From DASXRU01 sp033856235 (GTDB lineage: Bacteria > Acidobacteriota > Blastocatellia > Pyrinomonadales > Pyrinomonadaceae), in contig JAWVFI010000083.1 of the NCBI GenBank assembly GCA_033856235.1, forward strand, positions 1-64,000: a DNA stretch of 64,000 nt, read 5' to 3'. The translations under genes and the position numbers were made by a program. Positions 54,036 through 62,467 of the stretch are shown here, piece by piece (positions within the stretch are counted from its first letter, which is position 1; each line of letters opens with the position of its first letter). The notes under the pieces were generated by a model. That model was given only the letters and a program-made list of their open reading frames with translations, made no database searches and had not been told where the DNA came from.

Positions 54036-55067
54036 TCACCCGCGCTTTAGCAAATAGATAAAAAGAGGCGCGCCGATCAGCGCCGTGATTGCCCCGACTG
54101 GCAGCTCCCGCGGCGCGATAATCGTTCGCGCCACCGTGTCCGCTGCGATGACGAAGAAAGCGCCTGTCAAGGCCGCTGCCGGGATCACCAGGCGGTTATC
54201 GCTCCCCACCGAAAGCCGGACCAGGTGAGGCACCACCAGACCGACATAACCAACGGAGCCGCTGGACGCCACCGAGGCGCCAACCAACAGACTTGCCGCG
54301 ACGAACACGGTGAACCGCACGCGCCCAACTTCGACTCCTAAATCAAATGCGTCCCGTTCTCCCAGCATCAACAAATTCAGAGAGCGAGCGTGCAACGCCA
54401 GAGTCACGCTTCCGATCACCGCGGCGATCAAGGCTATGACGAGCAGGCCTTTCGTCGTACCCGAAAGGTCGCCCAGTAACCAGAACGTAAAAGCCCGGAT
54501 GCGGGTCGCGTCCATCAGCGTGGTAATGAAAACGATCGCTGAAGAAAGAAACGTAGTGACTATCACTCCGGCCAGAACTAACCGTTCGGGGGACGTCCCG
54601 GTGCGACCCCGAGCGAGCCGGTAAACCACCAGAGTTGCCAGCAGCGCGCCGGCGAAAGCCATCACCGGCCGGCTCCATTCATGGGCGCCAAAAAATACCA
54701 GGGCCGTCATCGTGCCTACCGCGGCGCCGTTGGATATTCCCAGGAGATACGGTTCCGCAAGTGGATTGCGCAGCAGCGATTGATAACCTGCTCCGGCGGT
54801 CGCCAGCGACATCCCGACCGCCGCGGCCAGGAGGATCCGCGGCAAACGAATATCAAACAGGATCGTCTGCTGCTCCGTTGTTAGACCGCTTGCCGATTTG
54901 CCAAAAGTGAGAACGGCTCGCAAGGCGGCTGACACCGGCAGCGGCTCACTACCAATTACTGCTGCCGCGAGCAATACAAGAATGAGCGCCAACAGCAGTA
55001 GCAGGCAGATAAAAACGGTTCGCTTCGGCGTGGAGCGTCCGTGTTCGACTGGTGCTGCTTTCTTCAT
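54036..55067 (-). CDS. btuC: Cobalamin/iron-chelate ABC transporter permease (FecCD/BtuC family)
   Basis: This is the inner-membrane channel of the importer. The product of about 343 aa has the BtuC plan of roughly ten membrane helices, with RLPRILLAAAVGMSLATAGAGYQSLLRNPLAEPYLLGISNGAAVG (in part RLPRILLAAAVG and RNPLAEPYLLG), the signature of the family, and VGYVGLVVPHLVRL near the C-terminus. The ATG at 55067 (MKKAAPVEHGR) is chosen; the frame extends ten codons upstream. The gap to btuF contains one palindrome and to btuD a palindrome pair. Confidence 0.92.
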   Translation of the reverse strand: MKKAAPVEHGRSTPKRTVFICLLLLLALILVLLAAAVIGSEPLPVSAALRAVLTFGKSASGLTTEQQTILFDIRLPRILLAAAVGMSLATAGAGYQSLLRNPLAEPYLLGISNGAAVGTMTALVFFGAHEWSRPVMAFAGALLATLVVYRLARGRTGTSPERLVLAGVIVTTFLSSAIVFITTLMDATRIRAFTFWLLGDLSGTTKGLLVIALIAAVIGSVTLALHARSLNLLMLGERDAFDLGVEVGRVRFTVFVAASLLVGASVASSGSVGYVGLVVPHLVRLSVGSDNRLVIPAAALTGAFFVIAADTVARTIIAPRELPVGAITALIGAPLFIYLLKRG

Positions 55068-55118
55068 TTTGTGTGGCGCGCCTGGCTCTCGTCTCAACGG
55101 TTCAGTCCTGATCAGGTG

Positions 55119-55138
55119 GACAGACAGGAATGTCTGTC
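55119..55138. repeat. Palindrome next to the btuF stop codon
   Basis: GACAGACA (55119-55126) and TGTCTGTC (55131-55138) flank GGAA. With the following TTAC it matches the reverse-oriented form of the element at 39808. It begins immediately after the btuF coding end on the minus strand. Confidence 0.6.
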
Positions 55139-56080
55139 TTACTTAAAGGCATCGGGATGCAGGGCGCGGGCGATCTGTTCCAGCCCATCCACCAGGCGCG
55201 GGCCCGGCCGCGACAGGTAATCGCCGTTAATCTTGTACACGCGGCCAGCTACCGCAGCCGGTGATTTGTTAAGCGCAGCGGCTACGCCAGCGTTGGAGCT
55301 TCCGCCCATCGATTCCGCAGTCGCCATAATGATTGCTTCAGGCTGGGCGGCGATTGCAGACTCGGCACTGTAGCGCGGCCAGGCTCCCGGGACATCTCGA
55401 GTAACCGAAATACCGCCCGCCCGCCGAATCAAATCGGTGACGAAAGAATCGCGACCTGCTGTATAAAGTGGCTCCGGCGATAACTGGTAGAACACCGTCA
55501 CTGGTTTTGTTTCCTTCACGCGCGTTTCCGTCGCTGCAATCCGAGCGCGCAGATCATTCACCAACCGGGTGGCGGCTTCGCTTTCATTCAGGAGATCGCC
55601 GAGAGCGCTTATCGATTGCAGCATGCCTTCCAGGTCGTGCGGGTCCGTAACGTAAACCGCGATCCCCTGGCCATCGAGTTGTCTGGTAAACGCTTCAAGT
55701 TGGGAAGCGGTGGAGACGAGGATCAGCTGCGGATGCAAGGCGATGATCCGCTCGACACTGGGCTGCAGGGTATCGCCAACCTTAGCGACCTGCTTTGCTG
55801 CCGCGGGGTAATCGCAGTAGGTTGTATTCCCCACCACTCGGCCGCCGGCTCCAATGGCGAAAACGATTTCGGTGAGATTGGGCGCGAGGGTGACTAGCCG
55901 CGTAACCTGCGTGGGCACGTTAACTGTCCGACCCGATTCGTCCACAACCTGGCGTGTTTCAGCCCGGCTCACGACATTGTTAGGAGGGCGCGAGCACGCA
56001 GCCAAAAGCAGCGCCACGCTGAGTACGCTCAACGCAATTGGCCAGCGGTAGACTACAGAATTGTCAGACGCAAAAAACAA
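55139..56080 (-). CDS. btuF: Cobalamin-binding lipoprotein of the ABC importer (BtuF-like)
   Basis: This is the substrate-binding protein of the importer. A lipobox LAAC (SVALLLAACSRPP) shows lipid anchoring. The rest is a helical-backbone binding protein: VTRLVTLAPNLTEIVFAIGAGGRVVGNTTYCDYP, quoted in part as LAPNLTEIVFAIGAG, then VERIIALHPQLILV and a C-terminal SRPGPRLVDGLEQIARALHP. The open frame runs back to 56191 through the riboswitch terminator, so those codons are not protein. No ATG or GTG lies between terminator and lipobox; the TTG at 56080, inside the T-tract and about eleven bases after GGAG, is my best start but uncertain. Confidence 0.85.
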   Translation of the reverse strand: MFFASDNSVVYRWPIALSVLSVALLLAACSRPPNNVVSRAETRQVVDESGRTVNVPTQVTRLVTLAPNLTEIVFAIGAGGRVVGNTTYCDYPAAAKQVAKVGDTLQPSVERIIALHPQLILVSTASQLEAFTRQLDGQGIAVYVTDPHDLEGMLQSISALGDLLNESEAATRLVNDLRARIAATETRVKETKPVTVFYQLSPEPLYTAGRDSFVTDLIRRAGGISVTRDVPGAWPRYSAESAIAAQPEAIIMATAESMGGSSNAGVAAALNKSPAAVAGRVYKINGDYLSRPGPRLVDGLEQIARALHPDAFK

Positions 56081-56130
56081 AAGTCCCGTCGCTCCGGCCT
56101 GCGAAAGAGTGGCAGGCTGGCGACGGGACT
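56072..56130 (-). terminator. Riboswitch-controlled intrinsic terminator before btuF
   Basis: On the minus strand, AGTCCCGTCGC pairs perfectly with GCGACGGGACT (11 bp), with an inner CCTGC/GCAGG stem, and is followed directly by TTTTGTTTTTT. This is a textbook transcription attenuator placed between the riboswitch and btuF. Confidence 0.9.
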
Positions 56131-56199
56131 GGTGTCGAAAAAGAATACGAAACCCGTATGCGGCCTGAACACCTTTACGCGAGGCGTTCAAAAGGCTGC

Positions 56200-56345
56200 G
56201 AAAAGCTTCCGGGTAGGTTCCTGGCTCGGAGTTGGCTGTTTCGGCTACTTTCGTCGAAACTCGATCTGGTAACTCCTTACAGTGGCGCGACCGCGCGGGA
56301 TTTTCACCCGCTTCCCTATTCTTCCCGCTGTTGAGCGGGAAACTC
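56200..56345 (-). promoter_or_regulatory. Cobalamin riboswitch upstream of btuFCD
   Basis: On the minus strand the element reads AATAGGGAAGCGGGTGAAAA, then TCCCGCGCGGTCGCGCCACTG followed by TAAG, and closes with the B12 box AGCCAGGAACCTACC (about 56216-56230). This agrees closely with the conserved cobalamin riboswitch core. Bound cobalamin would favour the downstream terminator (56072-56130) and shut off uptake. Ends are approximate. Confidence 0.95.
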
Positions 56346-56523
56346 GGAGGCTTTCTGCTGGAAAGATCGTGGCAATATTTGCTGCCGAACTACGGCGCGG
56401 AACTTACCATGCGCTTGCGTGGAACGCAAGTTCTTCAGAACCCGCTTGGGTATGCCGGGGAAAGGCGAAATGATTTGCGCTGGTTATTAACAAACGACTC
56501 TATACTGACGCGGTCCAGACCCA
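56346..56523. other. Divergent promoter region of btuF and the glycosyltransferase gene
   Basis: No gene is seen. A TATACT at 56501-56506 is a plausible plus-strand -10 box for the glycosyltransferase gene, although no good -35 box lies at the normal distance. The riboswitch transcript should start within this stretch on the minus strand. Confidence 0.35.
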
Positions 56524-58137
56524 ATGAATGCAAGTCGTGAAGTAGAGCGAACTACACCGGAAACCAACGCCCGCCCGGATGTTCTGTCTCGCCGGGCCAA
56601 CATACTGCTGTTCGGTTTGGTCGTGACTCTATTTGTCGCGGTCAGGCTCCGCGGTCTAACGGCCGCCTGCCTTTGGTTTGATGAGATATTCAGCGTTCAT
56701 GCGGCCCGTCATAACTGGAGTCAAATCCTTTCTTTCGCAGCAGCTGATCTGATCCACCCTCCGCTATTTTATGTATTGCTGAAGGTTTGGATTGCTGCCG
56801 GAGGTGAGTCGGTAACATGGTTAAGACTGTTTCCCGCTCTCACAAGTATCGCGGCTATCGTGCCTTTCTGTCTTGTGTGTCGCGAACTCAGGCTAAATGC
56901 GGGCGAGAGGAATCTGTCCCTGTTGCTCTTGGCGATTAGCGGATTCCTGATCAAATACGCGCAGGAAGTTCGCATGTACAGCCTGCTCTTTTTCTTTTCA
57001 CTCTGCTCGCTATGGTTGTTCTTGAAGTTTCTCAACGGCGGAGCCCTGTCAAAGCGAATACTAATGGCGCTCACCGCAAGTAACCTGGTGCTGGTGTACA
57101 CGCATTATTCGGGATGGGTCGCCGTCGCAGTCCAGTGTCTGGCAATACTCCTTTGGCAGCGTCATCGTTGGCGGTCATTTCTGGCGAGCGCCGCCACCCT
57201 GGTCGTAATCTACATCCCCTGGCTCTATGAACTTAAGACTGCCGCTGAGCCCGGCAAGGGCCTGGCGCAAAACATTGGCTGGGTGAGGCGGCCGGGCTTG
57301 CCAGATATCGCACAAGCTATTACGACCTTAGGCCGGCCGTTCGTGTTCAGCCAGAGCAGCACTGACAGTCTTTATGATCCTTTGAATACAACTCTCGTGA
57401 TTCTGCTGTTAGTTGTTCCGTTGTTCGTATTGGGCTGGTATTCATTCATGGCCGATTCGGCCGGGGAGCCGCGCGAAGTCGAAATCCGGCGCGTGTTGTT
57501 CCTGTTGGCCTTCGCTCCGGCGCTTTTCATTTTCGCTTTTAGCTGGATTCTGCCGCAGTCAATCTGGGGAACGCGCCACCTGATTATTAGCGCCGGGCCC
57601 TACTGCATCCTGGCCGCGATCGCGTTGAAGCGGCTCCGACCTTACTGGATTAGGGTGACGGTGTTTCTGCTGCTTGCTTGTTGGGCTTTACTTGCCGGAA
57701 CTTTTCAGCTCTTAAGTCCGGTGCCAGGATTCATTTGGTGCGCCTGGGAGCCAATGGCCCACCAACTCATGCAGGTTGACCCTGGCTCGACCAAACCCCT
57801 CCAGGTCTATGCCTTCGAGGACCTCGTGGCTTACCACCTCTGGTACGGCCTCGATGCCTCCCGGAATCCTGGAACCAGAGTGGCAGTAATCAAAGGCGTA
57901 GCGGGTGTTACAGAGGACACGGCCTATTTTCTTCCGCGAAAATTCGGTGAGATCGCAGTCCTCGAGGCATCGGCGCCATTGGGTGATGATTTCTGGATTG
58001 CATTCCGTGCCCGGGCAGGCGAGCAAACGCCCGGCGCGCTGGATTTCTTTACACGGCGGGGCTATCACGCTGATCCCCTTCTGAAGACAACGATTAATGG
58101 ACAGGAAGCGTTCCTGGTGCGCATGCACCGCGAATAG
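56524..58137 (+). CDS. Membrane glycosyltransferase, GT39/ArnT-like
   Basis: The 537-aa protein has many membrane helices and the plan of lipid-linked-sugar mannosyl- or aminoarabinosyl-transferases. After the first helix comes the loop LWFDEIFSVHAARHNWSQIL, cited in part as WFDEIFSVHAARH, whose acidic residues correspond to the catalytic Asp/Glu region of GT-C enzymes; HPPLFYVLLKVW follows, a typical motif. A soluble C-terminal part of about 130 residues faces the periplasm by analogy. Acceptor and sugar are unknown. It stands alone between the btu locus and mtnA. Confidence 0.8.
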   Translation: MNASREVERTTPETNARPDVLSRRANILLFGLVVTLFVAVRLRGLTAACLWFDEIFSVHAARHNWSQILSFAAADLIHPPLFYVLLKVWIAAGGESVTWLRLFPALTSIAAIVPFCLVCRELRLNAGERNLSLLLLAISGFLIKYAQEVRMYSLLFFFSLCSLWLFLKFLNGGALSKRILMALTASNLVLVYTHYSGWVAVAVQCLAILLWQRHRWRSFLASAATLVVIYIPWLYELKTAAEPGKGLAQNIGWVRRPGLPDIAQAITTLGRPFVFSQSSTDSLYDPLNTTLVILLLVVPLFVLGWYSFMADSAGEPREVEIRRVLFLLAFAPALFIFAFSWILPQSIWGTRHLIISAGPYCILAAIALKRLRPYWIRVTVFLLLACWALLAGTFQLLSPVPGFIWCAWEPMAHQLMQVDPGSTKPLQVYAFEDLVAYHLWYGLDASRNPGTRVAVIKGVAGVTEDTAYFLPRKFGEIAVLEASAPLGDDFWIAFRARAGEQTPGALDFFTRRGYHADPLLKTTINGQEAFLVRMHRE

Positions 58138-58231
58138 CCACGCGCCTCCGGGCTTTCGAACTTTGCTGTCTGATTGGTGGTCAAGTAAGATTGCCAGGTT
58201 TGAGGAACGCTGAGCGAACACTTCAAAAAGA

Positions 58232-59296
58232 ATGATTAAAACTGTCGAATGGACCGCCGAAGGCGTGCGAATGTTGGATCAACGCCTGTTGCCTACCGAG
58301 GAAAAGTACCTAACGCTGCGATCGTATGAGGAGGTCGCTGAGGCAATCAAGTCTATGGTAGTTCGCGGCGCACCTGCCATCGGCGTTTCCGCCGCCATGG
58401 GCCTGGCCCTGGGCGCCAAACAATCCGTCGGCACTTCCGCTGCCGATTTAGAAGACGATTTCAAATATATCTGCAAAATGATGGGCGAGACGCGGCCTAC
58501 CGCGGTGAATCTCTTCTGGGCCATTGAGCGAATGCGGGTGGCGTTTGCAGCAGCAAAGAGTCAGACGCGAGAAGTAGATAAAATCAAACAAGCGCTGGTC
58601 GATGAAGCGCTGGCTATTTTTCGCGACGATCTGGAATCAAATCGCTCGCTGGGCCGGTTTGGGGCTGAGTTGATCCCGGATGGCGCCACGGTGCTGACGC
58701 ATTGCAACGCCGGAGCGCTGGCTACCGCCGGGGATTATGGAACCGCCCTGGGTGTAATCAGAGGCGCGCGCGACGCCGGCAAGCGCATCGCAGTGATTGC
58801 CGATGAGACGCGCCCGTTCCTGCAAGGCTCACGACTGACCGCTTGGGAACTGGAAAAAGATAACATTCCAGTAACAGTCATCACGGACAACATGGCCGGC
58901 CACATTATGAAGGAAGGCAAAGTTGATGCAGTGGTGGTCGGCGCCGATCGCATTGCGGCGAATGGCGACACAGCGAACAAAATTGGGACCTACATGGTGG
59001 CCGTACTGGCGAAGCGCCACAACATCCCCTTCTACGTCGCAGCCCCGATTTCGACAATCGATCTAACGCTGGCTGGCGGTGACGAAATCCCCATCGAAGA
59101 GCGCGACGCCCGCGAGGTGACCCATGTCCGCGAACACCGGTTGGCGCCGGAGGGCGTGCCAGTGCACAATCCGGCTTTCGACGTCACACCTCACGATTTG
59201 ATTGCGGCGATTATTACCGACAGAGGAGTCGCGCGGGCGCCATTCGGAGAAAGCCTGCGCTTCTTAGTAGCGGAGAAGGGCCTAACCGCTGTGTGA
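58232..59296 (+). CDS. mtnA: S-methyl-5-thioribose-1-phosphate isomerase
   Basis: MtnA isomerises methylthioribose-1-phosphate to methylthioribulose-1-phosphate in the methionine salvage pathway. The 354-aa protein has the family motifs VVRGAPAIGVSAAMG, THCNAGALATAGDYGTALG (with the catalytic-type Cys), DNMAGHIM and GADRIAANGDTANKIGT (with the catalytic Asp). Other salvage genes are not in the window. Its last 15 bases overlap the end of the convergent epimerase gene. Confidence 0.95.
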   Translation: MIKTVEWTAEGVRMLDQRLLPTEEKYLTLRSYEEVAEAIKSMVVRGAPAIGVSAAMGLALGAKQSVGTSAADLEDDFKYICKMMGETRPTAVNLFWAIERMRVAFAAAKSQTREVDKIKQALVDEALAIFRDDLESNRSLGRFGAELIPDGATVLTHCNAGALATAGDYGTALGVIRGARDAGKRIAVIADETRPFLQGSRLTAWELEKDNIPVTVITDNMAGHIMKEGKVDAVVVGADRIAANGDTANKIGTYMVAVLAKRHNIPFYVAAPISTIDLTLAGGDEIPIEERDAREVTHVREHRLAPEGVPVHNPAFDVTPHDLIAAIITDRGVARAPFGESLRFLVAEKGLTAV

Positions 59297-60253
59297 AGCA
59301 CCGGCAAAGCGGCTTTGCTTCCACCAATCGATCGTCAGTTGCAAACCTTCCCTAAATTTCACGCGAGGCTCGAAGTCTAGGTACTTTCGAGCGCGGGAAA
59401 TATCAGCCTGGCTATGAAGCACGTCTCCGGTGCGGGCGGGCTGATAGTCAGCTTCTACTTCATCCTTACCGGTCAAACTCGTCAATTCATGCAACAAGGC
59501 GTTCAGTGAAATGCGTTCGCCGTTCGCAATATTGATAACTTCGCCAATACCGCGAGTGGTCTCTGCGGCGCGCAAGTTTGCGTCAACCACATTGGACACG
59601 TAGGTAAAGTCGCGTGAGTGTTCGCCATCTCCATAAATGACCGGTCGCTCGCCGCTCAGCAACGCTCCGATGAAGCGAGAGATCACTCCCGAGTATTGAG
59701 AACTGGGATCCTGCCGCGGGCCGAAGACATTGAAGTAACGGAGCGAAATCGATTCTAACCCATAAACACGGGTGAAAGTCTGGCAGTAATATTCGCCCAC
59801 CAGCTTCGCGACCGCATAGGGAGAGAGTGGGTCTGGACGCATCTCTTCCTCCTTGGGAAGAGTTGGTTGGTCCCCATAAGCAGAGCTGGAAGCGGCATAG
59901 ACTATGCGACGGACGCCCTTCTCCCGCGCCGCCATCAGCAACGACAAGGTTCCATCTACACAGGCGACGTGTGTCTCCAAAGGATCACTGATCGAACGCG
60001 GAACCGAAGGGATAGCGGCTTCATGAAAAACCAGTTCGACGTCCTCCAGGGCCCGGCGAACCGCCTGCTGATCATTCAGGCTTGCCTGAATAAACTCGAC
60101 GTTGCCGCCGATTTCTTCAATGTTCTCTCGATGGCCGGTCGACAAGTCATCGATCACGCGTACCGCAACCCCACTCGCCGCTAACGCCGCCGCGATATGC
60201 GATCCTATGAAACCTGCCCCCCCGGTTACGAGGGCTCTGCCGGACAGTGTCAT
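59282..60253 (-). CDS. NAD-dependent sugar-nucleotide epimerase (UDP-glucose/UDP-GlcNAc 4-epimerase type)
   Basis: This is an extended SDR enzyme of 323 aa. The NAD loop GGAGFIGSHIAAAL, the SSSAYGDQPTLPKEE substrate loop with the catalytic Ser and the YAVAKLVGEYYC catalytic Tyr-Lys pair are present, followed by SLRYFNVFGPRQDP. The WbpP/Gne-like arrangement suggests 4-epimerisation of a UDP-sugar. It sits 48 bases after the UDP-glucose dehydrogenase gene on the same strand, a pairing common in exopolysaccharide precursor supply. Exact substrate cannot be read from sequence. Confidence 0.88.
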   Translation of the reverse strand: MTLSGRALVTGGAGFIGSHIAAALAASGVAVRVIDDLSTGHRENIEEIGGNVEFIQASLNDQQAVRRALEDVELVFHEAAIPSVPRSISDPLETHVACVDGTLSLLMAAREKGVRRIVYAASSSAYGDQPTLPKEEEMRPDPLSPYAVAKLVGEYYCQTFTRVYGLESISLRYFNVFGPRQDPSSQYSGVISRFIGALLSGERPVIYGDGEHSRDFTYVSNVVDANLRAAETTRGIGEVINIANGERISLNALLHELTSLTGKDEVEADYQPARTGDVLHSQADISRARKYLDFEPRVKFREGLQLTIDWWKQSRFAGASHSG

Positions 60254-60301
60254 TGCTGCTACCTATGTAAGTCTATTTGGAATCGGATCCAGAAACGATT
60301 A

Positions 60302-61600
60302 TTAGCGCCCCACGCCGACGTATTCAAAACCGAGTTCACGCATGGCCCCCGGCTCGTACACATTGCGCAGGTCCGCTATTCGCGGGGTTTTCATCGAATC
60401 CCGTATTCGTTTCATATCAAGCGCCCGGAACTGGTTCCACTCCGTCACTAATACCAGGACATCCGCCCCGCGCGCGGCGGCGTATTCATCCGAGGCGTAT
60501 TCGATGTCCGGAAGCACTTTATGCGCGGCCGCCATCGCCACTGGATCATAAGCTCTGACCAGGGCTCCGCGAGCCACGAGTTCTTTTATGATTCCCATTG
60601 CCGGGGCATCCCGTACATCGTCCGTTTCCGGTTTGAAAGCCAGTCCGAGTACGGCAACCGTCTTGCCCGAGAGTTCATGCACTAACTTTTCTATCTTAGG
60701 AACCATCGCCAACCGCTGCTGCTCGTTCACCTCGATCACAGTTTCGACGATGCGCGAGGGGGCGCCGGCCTGACGGGCAATTGAAGCCAGGGCCATCGTG
60801 TCTTTCGGAAAGCATGAGCCGCCGAATCCGGGTCCGGGGTGCAGGAACTTAGGACCAATCCTTCGATCCATCCCGATCGCTCGAGCCACATCGTGCACGT
60901 CGCAACCCACCTTATCGCACAGGTTCGCTATTTCGTTGATAAAGGAAATCTTGGTAGCCAGGAAAGCGTTGGCGGCATATTTGATTAGTTCTGCCCCTTC
61001 GAGCGAGGTGATCACGAAGGGCGCCTCAATAAGATAAAGGGGGCGATATAGATCCCGCATAATAGCGATCGCCTCTTCGTCACGGCTCCCGATCACTACC
61101 CGATCCGGCCGCATAAAATCGTTGATCGCGGCGCCTTCACGTAGGAACTCCGGGTTGGAAACAATGCCGAATCCAGCCGAGGTTTTCTGCTGCTCTTTGA
61201 TCAAAACCCGCAGCCGTTCGCCCGTTCCAATAGGCACCGTCGACTTCGTGACGATGACTTTATAGCTGCTCATGTGCTCGGCGACCGAGCGCGCAGCCGC
61301 CTCTATATAACTAAGGTTCGCCGAGCCGTCCTCGTTCGGCGGAGTGCCGACGGCCAGGAAGATAACCAGACCTTCATCAACTGCGGATTTTACGTCGGTG
61401 GTGAAGCGCAACCGACCAGCCTGCATGTTTCGGGTGATGAGCTGTTCCAGGCCGGGTTCGTAGATAGGAATCTCACCGGCTGTCAGGCGGGCAATCTTTG
61501 CGGCATCGACATCGACGCAGGTCACGTCAACTCCAAACTCCGCGAAGCAGGCTCCTGTAACAAGGCCGACGTAGCCCGAACCGATTACCGCAATATGCAT
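60302..61600 (-). CDS. UDP-glucose 6-dehydrogenase
   Basis: The enzyme oxidises UDP-glucose to UDP-glucuronic acid with two NAD molecules. The 432-aa protein has the N-terminal NAD fold (IGSGYVGLVTGACFAEFG), the STVPIGTG motif, the catalytic Cys in FGGSCFPKDT (about residue 263) and the C-terminal GLAFKPETDDVRDAPA motif. Family members can also act on UDP-ManNAc, but this motif set favours UDP-glucose. It is the first gene of a two-gene unit with the epimerase. Strong hairpins lie upstream (61644-61740). Confidence 0.92.
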   Translation of the reverse strand: MHIAVIGSGYVGLVTGACFAEFGVDVTCVDVDAAKIARLTAGEIPIYEPGLEQLITRNMQAGRLRFTTDVKSAVDEGLVIFLAVGTPPNEDGSANLSYIEAAARSVAEHMSSYKVIVTKSTVPIGTGERLRVLIKEQQKTSAGFGIVSNPEFLREGAAINDFMRPDRVVIGSRDEEAIAIMRDLYRPLYLIEAPFVITSLEGAELIKYAANAFLATKISFINEIANLCDKVGCDVHDVARAIGMDRRIGPKFLHPGPGFGGSCFPKDTMALASIARQAGAPSRIVETVIEVNEQQRLAMVPKIEKLVHELSGKTVAVLGLAFKPETDDVRDAPAMGIIKELVARGALVRAYDPVAMAAAHKVLPDIEYASDEYAAARGADVLVLVTEWNQFRALDMKRIRDSMKTPRIADLRNVYEPGAMRELGFEYVGVGR

Positions 61601-61643
61601 TTTTGAGTTCTAGCCTTAGAAAAAGAGGCCTTATTTAAGCAAA

Positions 61644-61687
61644 ACCTTGCGGGTCACGCGCTACGAATATCGCGTGACCCGCAAGGT
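61644..61687 (-). terminator. Perfect 17-bp hairpin after the FecR-like gene
   Basis: ACCTTGCGGGTCACGCG (61644-61660) and CGCGTGACCCGCAAGGT (61671-61687) are exact reverse complements with a ten-base loop. On the minus strand TTTTGCTT follows. It probably ends the transcript of the gene at 61748-62467. Confidence 0.7.
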
Positions 61688-61700
61688 CATAGCCCACCGA

Positions 61701-61740
61701 CCATGTGCGCGAGATGGCACATGGCCCTGAAAATGGCCAG
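61701..61740. repeat. Two further hairpins adjoining the terminator
   Basis: CCATGTGC (61701-61708) pairs with GCACATGG (61717-61724), and TGGCC (61722-61726) pairs with GGCCA (61735-61739). With the 17-bp stem they make three hairpins in about 100 bases. Confidence 0.5.
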
Positions 61741-61747
61741 GGAATAG

Positions 61748-62467
61748 TTACCGAGTCGGACTGACTACGATGGCCGTGCCGCCGAAGTTCAGGTCGTTGT
61801 TATCACTGCGACCCGCAAGGATTGCCGCTGCCACTGCGCCGCCCGCTGCCAGCAAGAGAGCCGCCAACGCACCGCCGCCGAGGTGACCGAAGCTATCCGG
61901 CCTGGTCAAACGGGTGCAACGAGTTCCAGGAGCCGCTGTTCCAGCCGTATCCTGATTTCCCGCAGCAATCTGTTTGACAGCGCCACCGGCATTGAGTTGA
62001 ACTGCACCAGCCTGCGTCGCAACAATTGTGTTTCCACATTCAATGTCAACTGTAAACGCTGCCGCCTGCGCTAAATCCGCTACAGCCGTACCGTCCTTGG
62101 TTGTTACCGTTGCGGCAACACCCGCGGGGGTTGAGACTCGCACCCGACCTGCATCGAGTAAAGCAGCAATGCCGGAGTCGGTGAAGCTCAGCTTCACGCT
62201 AGAGTTTGGCAACAACTCCACGCGGCCTAGTTTCCCCAAGCTCACGACGGCGCTGCTGTTGGCAGCCGTTGCGACCGTGCTATCCGAAAAAACCGTAGCT
62301 CCGGAAATGGCAGTTTGGCCATTGACCGTAACCTGGCCCGAGACTGAGAGCTCGCCGGACGGTCCTTTTTGCCCTGGCGTCGCTAGCACCACCATCGAGT
62401 AGACACTCAAGACGGCGACCGCTAAGCCGAACGCGATGGACTTACGGCTCAAATTTCTGCTGATCAT
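61748..62467 (-). CDS. Exported FecR-like protein with C-terminal membrane helix
   Basis: The 239-aa product starts with a signal peptide (SIAFGLAVAVLSVYSMVVLA). The middle (residues about 40-165) has a beta-rich FecR-type look: GATVFSDSTVATAANSSAVVSLG, in part, with GRVELLPNSSVKLSF, LLDAGRVRVSTPAGVAATVTTKDG. A second hydrophobic segment (ALAALLLAAGGAVAAAILAG) lies near residue 205. No zinc-finger or kinase part is present, so it is not a classical FecR regulator. A clear GGGAGGAAAG precedes the ATG. Role unknown. Confidence 0.65.
   Translation of the reverse strand: MISRNLSRKSIAFGLAVAVLSVYSMVVLATPGQKGPSGELSVSGQVTVNGQTAISGATVFSDSTVATAANSSAVVSLGKLGRVELLPNSSVKLSFTDSGIAALLDAGRVRVSTPAGVAATVTTKDGTAVADLAQAAAFTVDIECGNTIVATQAGAVQLNAGGAVKQIAAGNQDTAGTAAPGTRCTRLTRPDSFGHLGGGALAALLLAAGGAVAAAILAGRSDNNDLNFGGTAIVVSPTR

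Noticed and set aside
56080..56191. An upstream extension of BtuF by 37 codons
   Set aside because: Those codons coincide with the riboswitch expression platform and terminator, and the lipoprotein signal lies farther in.
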